Of a DNA stretch of 64,000 bases, positions 32,148 through 46,700 are shown one piece after another (position 1 is the stretch's first letter; the number at the start of each line of letters is the position of its first letter). The stretch comes from Pyropia haitanensis. Taxonomy: Eukaryota; Rhodophyta; Bangiophyceae; Bangiales; Bangiaceae. Location: assembly GCA_008729055.1 (NCBI GenBank), contig SDUX01000002.1:4553874-4617873 (forward strand), in the 5' to 3' direction. The notes under the pieces were generated by a model, which ran no database searches, was not told the DNA's origin, and saw only the letters and a list, made by a program, of their open reading frames with translations. The position numbers and the translations under genes were made by a program.

Positions 32148-32690
32148 GGCCACGGGCGTGGGCGGGCGCTCGACCTTCAACCTTGCACTCCAAAAAAAGC
32201 GGAGGTGACAAACACCGCAGCTCGATCACGACCACGCAGAGGGTCAACGAGGGACGGCAACGAACGCGCCCGCCACGCAGCGCGCGACGCGGCGTGCTCT
32301 CACGGGAAAGCGCACCGCGCGAAAACACAGCAAGAGCGTGGTTCCGCACTCCGTGACCGCCTTGGACTTGCTGCCACGCGGCGTTGCATGCGCAAGCTTC
32401 CTGCACAACTTGACGGTTGCACAATAGCTCGCAAAAAAAATTACATGAATATTGAGAGGTGGTACCCCCCAAGTGCAGCCGTTTCAGGTGCTCCAGGAGT
32501 CAAGGACCTGGGCGGCCGCCGCCGTCGTCCCTGCCCCGTCTTGGCGCCACGGCTTCATCGTCGTCCCCGTCTGCCCTGCGCGTGACCGCCAACGCCTCCG
32601 CGACATCCTCCTTCATTGACGTCGCCCGCCTCCCCCCTCCGTCTGCTGCCGACGCTGCCTCCCTCTCCTGTGCCTGCCTCAGCCTCAGCG
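32148..32690. promoter_or_regulatory. Bidirectional promoter region, EDC4 / L1-domain gene
   Basis: 543 bp between two divergent start codons. The part at 32,190-32,470 is comparatively AT-rich, with A tracts near 32,193-32,198 and 32,434-32,442. No clear TATA box can be pointed to. Sharing of control elements is inferred from the head-to-head arrangement only. Confidence 0.4.
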
Positions 32691-36195
<3,505 letters not shown>

Positions 36196-36595
36196 TTACC
36201 CCCTCGTCGGTGGTGGTGGTGGCGGCGGCGGCGGCGGCGGCGGCTCGTCGCCCCCCCCCCCCCCCCCCTCCGCCCCCCCCCCTCCCCCCTGTCGGCGAGC
36301 GGCGGCGGCGCGGCGCCATCAAACAGCCAGCTCGTGTCGTGGCCCGACGCCCCCCACTCACCCGCCTCCTCTTCGGTCATGACGTCAAAGAGGAGCTCGC
36401 TGAGGCTGTCGGCCGCGTCCCCCCCCGCGGCGTCCGCCGGCAGCGGCTGCGCCCACGTGCGGAGGCCGTCGGCGAGCACCCGCCGGCGGCTGTGGCCGAG
36501 GCCGGCGAGCCAGGTGGCGCGGTCGCCCATGCCGCCGGCCGCCTCGGCCGCCGCCGCCACCGCCGCCGCCTCGGCTGCCGTGTCCGGCACGCCGC

Positions 36596-36638
<43 letters not shown>

Positions 36639-38729
36639 CGCCTTGGCCGCCCAGTGGCGCATATCCTGGTCAATCAGCTCCAGGAGCGTGCCGTCGGCGC
36701 GGTCCGACGAGACGAGCCGGGCGCCCGACTCGAACAGCTGCGGCGCCCGCTTCATCCGCATCGCCCGCCCCGCGATGACCCCCCCCGGGGCGGTCACGCC
36801 CGCCGCCGCCGCCGCGTCTTCCGCCTCCCGCTCCGACTCGTAGACGCCCCAGCGGGTCAGCACCGCCGACACGGGCGTCGGGGACGCCGCGGGGGGGCGC
36901 CGCCCCGCGCGGAGGAGGTCCATCGGGAACGTCAGCGCGTACGCGGCGTACGCGCCATAGGCGCCGGCGACAACGGTGAGGGCGGTGAGCATGCCGCCGG
37001 CGTCGCCGAGCAGCGACAGCGCGACCGGCGCGGACCGCAGCAGCCAGCCGTGGGTGGCCGCAACGCGGTCGGCCAGGGCCGCCGCGACGACGCTGGGGGG
37101 TGGCACGCCCGCCGCGCCCGCCGCGGCGACCAGCCAAGAGACCACCGCCGCGGCGGCGCCGCCGACGCCGCCGCCGCCGCCCGCGGCGGCGGCGCCAGCC
37201 GCGCCGAGCAGCGCGTAGGCGCGCAACCCCCCCCCCCCACCGCCGCCACCAGCAACACCGCCGCCATCCACACCCGCACGGCGCGCGTGTAAGGCCGGGG
37301 CGGCCGCCCCGACACGCCCCACACCTGCACCAGCGGCTGGCGCCAAAAGAGGAGGCCCAGCGGGAGCCCCACCAGCCGCGCCGCGGCGGCGGCGGCGAGC
37401 ACCGCCGGCGCCGCCGCCGCGGCGGCGCCCCCGCCCGCGGGCCCGCCGACCGACACGGCGGTGAGGGCGGCGAGCCAGGCGACGCCAACGCCCACCGCGG
37501 CGCCGGCGCCCGTCACGACCACCCGCCGCGCGCCGTCGCCCCGCTCCTCCCGGCACGCCGGCGGGCCGGCCAGCGCGGCGGCCGCCAGCACCGCCGGCGC
37601 GGCGGCGAGGAGCACCGCCGACGCGGCCGCGTCGGCGGCAACAATGGCGGCAACGCCCACGGCGGCAACGCCCGCCGCGGCGGCGGCGGCGGCCGCCCGC
37701 ACCAGCAAGAGGGCGACAAACGCGACGAGCGGCCGCGCGCCGGGCAGCGGGCCGGTGGTGCGCGCGATCCAGGCGGAGGGGGTCTCCCCGGGCCGCGGCG
37801 GATTGGCGGCGACGCCAGCCTCCAGCGCCGCGTCGAGGGCGCCCAGGTGGGGGTAGGCCGCAAAGAGGGCGGCCTTGTTCAGCGTCGGCTCCTCGTCGCC
37901 GTCCGAGTCGGTGTCGGCGTCCGCGGCCGCGGCCGCGTCGCTGCCGCCGCCGCCGCCGCCGCCGTCAACGACACGGTCTGCCGACAGCACCAGATCGTCC
38001 GCGTCCAGCCGGTACCCGCCGCCGCGGCCGCCGCCGCCACCCCCCCGGCTGGCCGCCCCGTCCCCCTCCCCCCACAAGCTCCGCCCGCCCGCCGCGACCG
38101 TCGGCGTCGCCGCCGGCGGCGGGCCGGCGTCGCCGCCACCGTCTCCGCCGCGGCGGGCGGCGGGGCGGCGCCCCCCCCCCCCCCCTCGCCGCGGCGCCGT
38201 CCCTCCCGCCCGGCGGCGGCCGCCGCCGTCGACGCGGTGACGGCGTGGAAGGCGGCGAGGAAGGCGGCGAGGCGCTCCTGCTGTGTCCGCCCGCCGGTTG
38301 CCGACGACGGCGCCGGCGTGGGGGGTGGAGCCGCCGCCGCGGCGGCCGCCGGCGGCGGCCGCGGCGGGCCGCCAGCCGAGGGGGGGGACGCCGACGCCCC
38401 GCCACCCGCCGCCGCTGCCGCGTCGGCCGCCGCCGCACGCGCCGCCGTGGCGGCGGTGCCACCCGCCCCACCGTCCCCGCCGCCGCCGCCGCTGCTGCCA
38501 TTGCCACCGCCGCCGCCGCCGCCGCCGGCTGCAGCCGCCGCGCGGCGGCGGGCGAGGAACGCGGCGAGCGCGGCGTCGGCGCCGTCGGGTTCCCCCCCCG
38601 TCCCCGGCGCGTCCGCCGCGGCGGTTGCCGCCGCCGGCGTCACCGCCGCCCGCCGCCGCCGCCGCCGCCGCCGGTGCGCCGGCAGCGGCGGCGGCGGCGG
38701 CGGCCGCGCCCGCCGCGAGCGGCGGGCGA

Positions 38730-38781
<52 letters not shown>

Positions 38782-38985
38782 GGCGGGGGTGGTGGTGGCG
38801 GGTGCCCGCGGCGTCACCCGCGGGGGGAGGTGCCAGGGGGTGACGACGCCGGCGGCGGCGCAAAAGGCCGCCGCCGCCGCGGCGGCGGGCATGGCGCGGG
38901 GCGCGCGGGGGGGGGCGCGGCCGGCCGGGCGGCCGGGCGGGGCGGCCACGTGGGGGGGGCGCCGCGACGGAGAGACCACCACCAT
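36196..38985 (-). CDS. Unknown multi-pass membrane protein (frame broken at C tracts)
   Basis: Not a family I recognise. From an ATG at 38,985 (MVVVSPSRRPPH) the first frame gives an Ala/Pro-rich N-terminus with short helical motifs (DAALAAFLARRRAA, QERLAAFLAAFHAVTAS). The frame changes in a 15-C run (38,171-38,185) to one containing GYRLDADDLVLSADRVV and TLNKAALFAAYPHLGALDA. It then runs into hydrophobic segments (PLVAFVALLLVRAAA, AVGVGVAWLAALTAVSVGG, VRVWMAAVLLVAAVGG). A second change in a 12-C run (37,227-37,238) continues with AAAVVSWLVAAAGAAG, MLTALTVVAGAYGAYAAYAL and a soluble part with LLELIDQDMRHWA. The end is uncertain. A further change in the 18-C run at 36,251-36,268 gives a stop at 36,196, otherwise the frame runs to 36,060. 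About 930 codons with 6-8 membrane segments. Plastid or endomembrane location is a guess. Confidence 0.6.
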
Positions 38986-39402
38986 GAGGAGAATCCGAGG
39001 CGACGGGGGGTGGGAAGCGCCGCCGCCAGCCGCGGGGCAGAGGGTGGGCTCCGGGGGGGGGGGGGGGTGGGGAAGAGGGCGGCGGCCGCCGCCGCCGGCC
39101 GAGGCAGGCCTGCCCGACGCCGCGGCGCGCCGTCGGCGGTCGCGGGCGGCGGCGGGAGCGCGCGTCGCGGGCGCCGCGGCGGGGGATCCGCCGGGCGTTC
39201 CCAGTTGGGGGCCAAAAACGGCAGCCGGGCGCGGCCCAAACCCTGTTGCGTGTCAATATTCATGCCGTTTTCGCCGTGTCCAGTACCAAGAGCCACACAA
39301 TATCCTCCCATCTCATTGGCGGAAGCTCGTCTCGACGGCACGCTTTGCGGTACGGTACGATCGAGGCCGCCGACGACAGACCTGCGCGTACGCGGGACGC
39401 TG
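38986..39402. other. Upstream spacer of the membrane-protein gene
   Basis: GC-rich to about 39,240, with a G run at 39,053-39,067. GC then falls abruptly towards the candidate mobile element. No gene seen. Confidence 0.4.
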
Positions 39403-39446
39403 CGCAGTGCACATTGCACCAGGATCCACCTCACAGCCTCTTCAAG
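39403..39446 (+). repeat. Left terminal inverted repeat
   Basis: Starts CGCAGTGCACATTGCACCAG and ends AGCCTCTTCAAG. Pairs with 41,019-41,062 at 41 of 44 positions. The similarity weakly continues inwards (CCGGAAGGCGTTGAAG against CCCGGAGGCTTGAAG). Confidence 0.8.
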
Positions 39447-40068
39447 CCGGAAGGCGTTGAAGCAGCCTTGAATTTCCTTGAAGAGGTACCTCTTCAAAGC
39501 GCCGCGCGCACCGCGACACGGCCAAGTTAAGGTCCGATCTTCACACTTAGTGGCGTAGCCAATACAAAGAAGTACGATACTAAGGTCGAGCTAGGCGTGC
39601 GTTAAGGAGGGCCCCAGTACATTCCAACTCTTCTTAACTCTCCATGTCAGTCCCCATCGGCGCGAGAACCTCTGCCCGATTGCGGCCGACAAGAGGTCCC
39701 AGCCCCCGGGTTGGAGGCGTCTGACGGAACCGAGCAAGGCGACACGGCCCCGGCCACAACCCTGGCCTGTCCCACGTGCTTCGGTCATCGCCAAGAGAGC
39801 GAGCGACACGATGTCCGTCACACGCGCACGGCCTATTCACCAGTGTCCTGTATGCCCCCCCCGCACTTCTCATCCCGTTCATTCCGGTGGCAAACGACCG
39901 CTTTCCGATTTTGAGAAGCCACCCTCACCGCTGACGCCCTCCACTTCCCCGCGCATCGGGCGGAGTGAAAGATTGGGGGGGGGAGGGGGTTTGGCGAGAG
40001 AAAGGGGCGCCGCATGCAGGCATGGGGACCGGGAAGTTTGGCGGGGGGTGGGTGCGGGAAGAGGAGGA

Positions 40069-40093
40069 CGCGCCAGGGGAGGAGGTGAGCGAT
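40069..40093 (+). repeat. Direct repeat inside the candidate element (copy 1)
   Basis: GCGCCAGGGGAGGAGGTG plus seven bases (ending ATG) recurs at about 40,207-40,231, 138 bp away, with 21-22 of 25 positions matching. Confidence 0.6.
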
Positions 40094-40171
40094 GAGGGGC
40101 GTCCGTGACGGCCAGGAGGGGGTGTCTGGGAATGGAGGAGGAGGCGTGGCCGGAAGGCATCGGGACGACGA

Positions 40172-40362
40172 GGGGGGGGGGGGGGGGGGGTTGAAGCGGA
40201 AAATTCGCGGTCGCGCCAGGGGAGGAGGTGCGCCATGGGTAGGCGTTGGTGCTGGCAAGTGCGTGGCAGCTGAAGCAGTTGCCTACAATTTACGGAGCAG
40301 ATGCTCAGGTGTCCGTGAGGAGAAGGCTGGGGGGGGGGGGGGGGAGGGGGGGGGGGGGGGGG
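40172..40362 (+). repeat. Long G tracts
   Basis: A run of 19 G at 40,172-40,190, and G16-A-G17 at 40,329-40,362. Together with 22 G at 41,492-41,513 these are the longest homopurine tracts in the window. They are likely quadruplex-forming and prone to replication and sequencing slippage. Confidence 0.9.
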
Positions 40363-41018
40363 CATAGACGTATGCGAGTGTGCACTGAAGCTGCACGCGA
40401 CACAGTCCTCGGCACGCTGGTGCCGGTTCAGGTGACTCCGCCGACCGAGCCAGCAGTGCATGCCGTAGCCAGACTGCTGCGGCATCAATGAACCCATCCA
40501 GCGTCGGGGAAGGAGCATCAGAGACTGCACGGTCGCGTACTTCGCTGTCCATTTGATGGAAGCAGTCCACAGAGACTCATCAAACAAGCGAGATACAGGG
40601 TGTATCACTCGAGATCAACTCCGTTGAGCTTCGCAAGTGCCCAGAATCAAGGGCATAAACCCGGACTGCTTCGGCACACGAGCGGTCGAAAACCGTGCCG
40701 AGTGACGTACTTGGGTTAAGAGAGGCGCGATCACGACCTCTTCAAGCGGAGAGCAGGACGCGACCCCCTTAATCGATCGGTTGAATTTTGGTTGAATTTC
40801 CTTGATAAAACGCCAAACTCTTCTCGGTGCAGGCTCTTTCTCACGTCTCTGTATAGCTCTGTCTCTGGCGCACCTTGTGGTACCTCGCACGTCCTCGTTC
40901 ACGTCCGCAAAGACGTTCATATCAAGGTTTATCAAGATCACTTCAAGGAATCGTGCCCTACGGTGCTTTCAGGAGGGGGTCTTCAAGCCTCCGGGCCCGA
41001 TTTCCGCCCGGATCAGGC

Positions 41019-41062
41019 CTTGAAGAGGCTTTGAGGTGGATCCTGGTGCAAGCTGCACTGCG
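41019..41062 (-). repeat. Right terminal inverted repeat
   Basis: Reverse complement of the left arm at 39,403-39,446 with three mismatches. It contains the internal GGATCC site also present on the left. Confidence 0.8.
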
Positions 41063-41680
41063 CTGGCGCGATGCGCCGCGCGGGGATCCTCGGCCGTCAT
41101 GGTGGCCGCGGCAGCAAGGACGCCGCGCCGCCGGGGGCGTGTCGGCGGCCGACGGCGGCGACGCCGCGGTGGCACATCGAGTGGGCGTGACGCCGCCCGA
41201 CGGGGCGGGTGCGCGCACGAGCGCGGCGCGCTGCCGCGGCTGCGCTGGCACGCCGCCGGCCGCCACCCGCCGTCGGACCGTCTGGCTCGACGCGCACGGC
41301 CAGGACGGCGGCGGGGGGCCCCGTGCGCATCGCACCGGGACTGCCAGACCGCCGCCGCGGCCGCGGCGGCCGCCAGCGCCGCCGCGCGGATGGCGGCGGC
41401 GGCCGTGGCAGCACGACGGCGGTAGCGCGTCGTCCACACCCGGTCGCGGCAGGAAAGGCAAGGAGCTGCCGACGCGGGGTAAGGAGGGCGCGGGGGGGGG
41501 GGGGGGGGGGGGGAAGATGAGGGGGGCTATCGCGCTGCCGTGTGCTGATGTTCCGGTGCCTGAGCCGCTTGCAGACCCCCGCCCCCACCCGCCGCCCGTC
41601 CCCATTCCATCCCACCCCACCCGCACCCTGCCCCGCCACTTGGCCACACCCCCCCCCCCCCAGCCCCTCCCGTAGGTCGG
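41063..41680. other. GC-rich spacer between the element and the PEX3-like gene
   Basis: Several frames on both strands look protein-like (for example plus-strand RRTVWLDAHGQDGGGG near 41,270-41,320). None is long, conserved or consistently framed. A run of 22 G lies at 41,492-41,513 and pyrimidine-rich sequence precedes 41,681. Confidence 0.4.
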
Positions 41681-41967
41681 CTAGCCCCCATCCCCCGGCC
41701 AGCGCTCGCCGCTCAAAAACGCGGCGGCAAAGACGCGGCGCAGGTCCGGCCCGTCGAGGAGCGCGCCGAGCGGGGCGTCCCCCCCAGGCGCCCCCCCCCC
41801 CCCACCCCCCCGCCGTCGGCCGACCCGAGCCGCGCCAGCAGCGCCGGCCCCGCCCGCGCGAGCGCCGGCAGCGCCCGCGCCAGCGGCACCGATCCACCGC
41901 CGGCGAGACCCGGGTGGTGCTGGTCGACGCGGGCGGCGGCGGCGAGCGTCGCCGCCGCCGCTGCGAG

Positions 41968-42027
<60 letters not shown>

Positions 42028-42661
42028 CGCGGGCACGCCGATGGCGGCGCCGCCGAGCGGCAGCGCCAGGTCCAGCACGTCCGCCGCCTCGGCCGCCAGC
42101 GCCGCCACCGCGGCCGGGGAGGCGCCCGCGGCGGCGGCGGCGTCGGCGGCGGCGGCGGCGCCTGCCCATGGCGGCTCCTCCACCAGCGGGTGGTCCTCGA
42201 GCGCGCCCGGCAGCCCGCCATCCGCCCCTCCCACGGCGTCAGCCGGCGGCGGCGGTGCGGCGAGCAGCACGTCCCAGCCGCCCGCCGCGCCGAGCGCGGC
42301 GGCCACCCCCCCCCCACCACCGCGACGAGCGCGGTCAGGTCGTCGGCGGTGACGGGCGCGGCGAGCCCCCCCCCCTCCCCCCCAGGAGCGAGGCGCCCCG
42401 CACCGAGCACGTCGGCCGCCACGCCCACGGCGGTGGCGACGAGCCACCCCCCCCCCCCACCCCCCCCCCGCCAGCCGGTCCCGCAGCCGCCCGAGGAGCA
42501 CCCCCGCCTCGGCGCGGCCGGCGCCCGCCCCGCGGCGGGTGCCGTCCGCCCGCCCGCGGCCGGCGACGCCGAGCACCGCCACCGTCGCGGCGGTCGCGGC
42601 GGCGCCGCCGACCGCCGCGGCGGCCGCCTCCCCCACCGCCGCGGCGGCGACGGCCGCCCAC

Positions 42662-42692
<31 letters not shown>

Positions 42693-43005
42693 GCGCGCCG
42701 GCCGCCGCCCGTACCGACGCGACCGCCGCCGGCGTGACCGCCGCGGCGGTGGTGGCGGCGGCGAGCGGCGGCACCACCCCGCGGACCGCGACGGCGGCCG
42801 CGCCGCCGACGGCGGCGGCGGAGCGGGTCAGGGCGGCGCCGCCGCGGGTGCGGGCGGCGGCGAGGGAGGCGGTCGCGGACGCGAGCGCAGCGCGGGTGGC
42901 GGCGGCGGCGGCGGCGGCGGCCGCCACCGTCGCGGCGATCGCGGTGGTTGTTAGCAGGGGGGGGAGGGCGCGCCACAGGCGGGAGGAGACAGACGACGAC
43001 GCCAT
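41681..43005 (-). CDS. PEX3: PEX3-like peroxisomal membrane biogenesis factor (frame broken at three C tracts)
   Basis: Starts at an ATG (MASSSVSSRLWRALPPLL) followed by one hydrophobic segment (~residues 15-37), as in PEX3, which anchors in the peroxisome membrane and receives PEX19-bound cargo. The readable frame changes at C runs at 42,447-42,469, 42,306-42,315 and 41,791-41,811. Between them it gives WLVATAVGVAADVLGAGRL, VTADDLTALVAVVGG, WDVLLAAPPPPADAV, LEDHPLVEEPPWAG, AAEAADVLDLALPL and SVPLARALPALARAGPALL. It ends PLGALLDGPDLRRVFAAAFLSGE and a stop. The order and spacing (a DMLESPDF-like helix, then a PLAKIIP-like segment, then a final LxxLLxxxxVxxFxxxxxxxFS-like helix) resemble PEX3. 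The corrected length of ~440 codons also fits. Composition is so Ala-rich that the assignment is tentative. Divergent from Ku80. Confidence 0.45.
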
Positions 43006-43587
43006 GGCGGGGGGGGGGGGGGGCGGTCCCCGCCGCGGGGATGGACACGAGACACCAAGGCAGGCGCAGGGAGGGACGCGTGGACGCACCGGAACAGGCA
43101 AGGGACGAACCAGCTTGGGACGGTGGGGGACGCACCTCCCGCTCGGAAGGGAGACCCCCCACCCGACGGGCGCGACCAGCAATCGCCCAAGGTGCGTCGT
43201 CCACAACCGCGGCGGGCGGGCAGACGTGTGCCGCACTGTGGCGGCATCGGAACAGCCAACGAGACGGTGGACTGTTCGAAGGACCAGAAGACTTGCAGCA
43301 CGGAAAGCAGTGACAAGTGTGCTACTTGATGTCGAGCGGATTCCCAAACCCTTGATCCACCCGTGGTTGGCGCCATCGTAGCCGCAACAGCCGGTGCCTT
43401 GAAGCAGCGCTGGCATCCTTGGCCCTCGTCTTTTCTTCCAGGCGCGTCTGGGCAGCTGCGGTCCCGTCCCCTGCTCAGCTGCCGTCCCCCCATTGTCCTA
43501 CCAACCGCGCTCGTCCTCGGATGGTTGTAGCCAAGGACCGGTTCTGGTACTTTCCCCTTGGTGGAGGCACCACGCCCAACGCCGACG
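43006..43587. promoter_or_regulatory. Bidirectional promoter region, PEX3-like gene / Ku80
   Basis: 582 bp between two divergent ATGs. The PEX3-like side starts with a 13-G run at 43,009-43,022. The central part (43,230-43,400) is less GC-rich. No TATA element is recognised. Confidence 0.4.
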
Positions 43588-43729
43588 ATGCCCGCCGCCG
43601 CCGACGCCATCGTGCTCCTCCTCGACGCGGGCGCCAGCACCGTCGCGTGGGCCCGCGATGTGCTACCGCCCGCCGAGGTGGACGCCGCGCTCTGCGGCGC
43701 GCCGGGTGCCGCCACCGCCACCGCCAGCG

Positions 43730-43777
<48 letters not shown>

Positions 43778-46700
43778 GTGACGTCGGCGGGGACGCCGCC
43801 GGCGGGGGCGCGCGCGCGCCCGCCGGCCCGGCAGACCCGGCGGCGGCGGCGCCCACCCCGCGCGTCTTTGACGTCCTCCGCTCGGCGGCGATGCGGCTGG
43901 TCGCGACGCGTTTTTGCTACTTTTCCAAGCAGGACCGCATGGGTGCGTTGGCCTCCCCCGCCCCCCGCGCCCCCGGCCTGTGAGGGATCCCGGCGTTCTC
44001 CCTATCAGCCGCTCGTTGGCGCACGGGTGGGACACTGGCGGGTGGCATCTTGGGGTGTGAGTCTGGTGCTAACAGGTGCCTTGGAATGTTTGGGCTGTAC
44101 CCTCGGTGACCTTGGTTGCGCTGCGCGCCGCTGCCCTGGCACGTGCTCTCTGTTGCTCCACAGGATTGGTCGTTATGGGGCAGCCCGTCGACTCGGAGAA
44201 AGAGGACGAGGGCGGGGAGGAGGCCAGCGGCAGCGACGATGAGGAGGGAGAGGCCGGCGGAGACACGAGTGCCGGTCGCGGTGGGGAGGACGGCGGCAAT
44301 GACGGGGAGGAGGTTGCAGAGGAGGACAGTGCGTCGCTGGTGCACCCCGTGACCAAGGTCACCTTTGACCTCATGCGGAAGCTGCGCGAGCTTCCAATTT
44401 CGGGAGGTTCGTTTGGGGCTGGCGCGCTCTTTTTTCTTTTGTGCTCGCTTGCACTTGTGGGGCCGGCACTCTTTTCTGGGCTGCCGTGCGGGGTGGGCCG
44501 TCTGCAGCGACAGGCGCTTGCCGTGGGACTCTGGGGTGTGGGTATCGTACAAGCTCTGGCACGTGGCTCGGGTCCCTGCCATGTGCGTGCGGCCGCCCAC
44601 ACCACGAGTTTGTTGTTCAAAGTCAGTAGCCGTCTCCTAACGCAGCTGCTGCGAGGGTGTGCTAGCTGTTCGCACGTACCCCTCCCCCTTATTTGCCTGA
44701 GCGCGTGTACGTGTTGGACGGCCCCCCAGCCGAGACTATCTTCCGGGATGGCATTGTGCGCGCGGGCGGTCACATGATGGTCATGACCGCCAACACCAAG
44801 CTCACCCGCCGCATCCTGCTCTTCACCGACGCCCGCACGGGGTGCACGGACGAGGACCAGGAGCTCCTCATCGAGGCGGTGGGCGCGATGCATGCAGAGG
44901 GCATGCGCCTGGACGTGGTCATCCCGGGCCTGGTGCAGCTGCCCGAGTATGACGACGATGAGGAGACGTGGGAGGCGCCCGTGGGGGAGGACAACGGCAG
45001 TGACGGGGCGTCGGCGGCCGGCCCCTCTTCTCCGGCAGGGGGAGGGCGCAAGCCTCGGAAACACCCGCGGGGCGCTCCGGCCGACGATGACGGCGGGATG
45101 GACGTGGAGCTGGCGGCGACGGGCGGCGCAGACCAAAGCAGTCAAGAGAGTGAAGAGGAGGAAGAGGAAGAGCGGCCGGTTAGAAATCCCATCCTCGCCC
45201 GTGCCTTTGCCCCCGACGACGTGGCCGCCGAGGCTCGCGCGAGGCTGGAGCACAGCGCCGCCGCTGGTGGGGGCGTGCGCAAGACCAAGGCGCAAGCGCG
45301 CAACGAGACCCTCCTCCGCCGCGCGGCCGCCGTGACAGGCGGCATGCCCCTCTCCATCTCCGCCCTGACCGATTACCTGTCCGAGCCCCGCAAGCGAAGC
45401 GTCCGGCCCGTCGCCAAGTACGCTGGCACCCTGTCCCTGTCCCCGGCCGTGCACATCCCCGTGCGGGCGTATACGGCCACCACCGAGGTGCGGCAGCCAA
45501 CGTGCAAGCGCCTCTCGTGGGCGCGCACGCTCGAGGTGGGCCACCACGTGATCGCAACCCGCCAGACGACTTTTGCCGCGCTCGACAAGCCCGAAGTGCC
45601 ACTCGATGAGGAGGACATCATGCCCGCGTACGCCTACGGCAGTGACATTGTGCCTGTCAGCGCAGAGGTGGACGCCACGCTCGTGCGGTGCCCGAGCGGC
45701 CCCAAGAGCCTCCGGGTGCTCGGCTTCGTGCCGCTAGCGGCCATCCCGCAGGTCTACTTCCTCGGTGCCGTTGACGCGGTGGTGGCCATGGGCGAGGTCC
45801 CCGAGTCCCGGATGAGCCTCGCCGCCCTCGCCACGGCTATGCGGCGGTGCAAGCGAGGGGCCATTGCACGGCTGGTGATGCGCGACGAAGCGGCAGCGCA
45901 GCTGAAATTCTTGTGGGCCGACGAGCTCCCCGCCAGTGACCCGTCGGACGGTGACGATGAGGATGGTGACGACGGGGAAGATAGGGAGGAGGCCGCGCCG
46001 GGCCGCACTCGCCGGCAGCCCCGTCCGTTCCTATACATGGTGTCCATGCCACTCGCTGACGGGGTCCGCGCCTACGCCTTCCCGTCGATGCAGCCCAAGC
46101 TGGACGTCCTCACGTTGCAGAAGCGCGACGCCGTTGACGCCCTCTTTGACGCCTTTGACATGGACACTCCGTTGACGGGCGGCGGCACCACGTCTGCCAT
46201 GCGCGACGACGACGATGACGCGGTCGGCGCGCCAGGCAGCCAGAACAGCGACGCCACCGCCGGCGCCGACGGCGAGGACGGCCGGGCTGTCGACTGCACG
46301 GCCATCTTCAATCCCGCCATCCACCTCTTTTTCGCAGCCACCGTGCAGCGTGCGCTGGACGGCATCACTGGCACGGCCCTGCCGCCACTGCCCCCCGCCC
46401 TTGCCGCGCCGCTGACGCCCGCGGCGCACGTTTGCGATGGCGCCGCGGCCGCTGCCGCGGTGGGCCGCTTTGCCGAGCTCCTCCCGACCAGCCGGGTGGA
46501 CCCGCGGAGCATGCGCAAGGAGCGAGAGTACTTCGCGGCCAACCGGGACGGGAGCAAAAAGCTCCTCGGCGCCTTCCTCCCCGACGAGTACGGCGATTCT
46601 GACGACAACGGTCCGCCGGCCGACCTGCCCGCCACGACTGGCCCGCCGGAGAGTGCAGTTTCCCCTGCGTCCGCGGCAGCCGTGGCGACCACGTCGCCAA

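Larger units (their letters stand above)
39403..41062. mobile_element. Candidate non-autonomous DNA transposon with terminal inverted repeats
   Basis: The 44 bases at 39,403-39,446 are the reverse complement of 41,019-41,062 with three mismatches, and they enclose 1.57 kb. A further copy of part of the left arm lies inside in direct orientation (CCTCTTCAAGC at 40,737 and TTGAATTTCCTTGA at 40,792-40,805, compared with 39,438 and 39,468). This suggests nesting or multiple insertions. The interior has lower GC than the surroundings and long G runs. No transposase is visible in any frame, so it would be non-autonomous. Target-site duplications could not be defined with confidence. A decayed repeat with arms in inverted orientation is the alternative. 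Confidence 0.55.

Noticed and set aside
44069..45547. 492-codon minus-strand frame
   Set aside because: Antisense to Ku80 exons and introns. Ku80 motifs on the plus strand are unambiguous.
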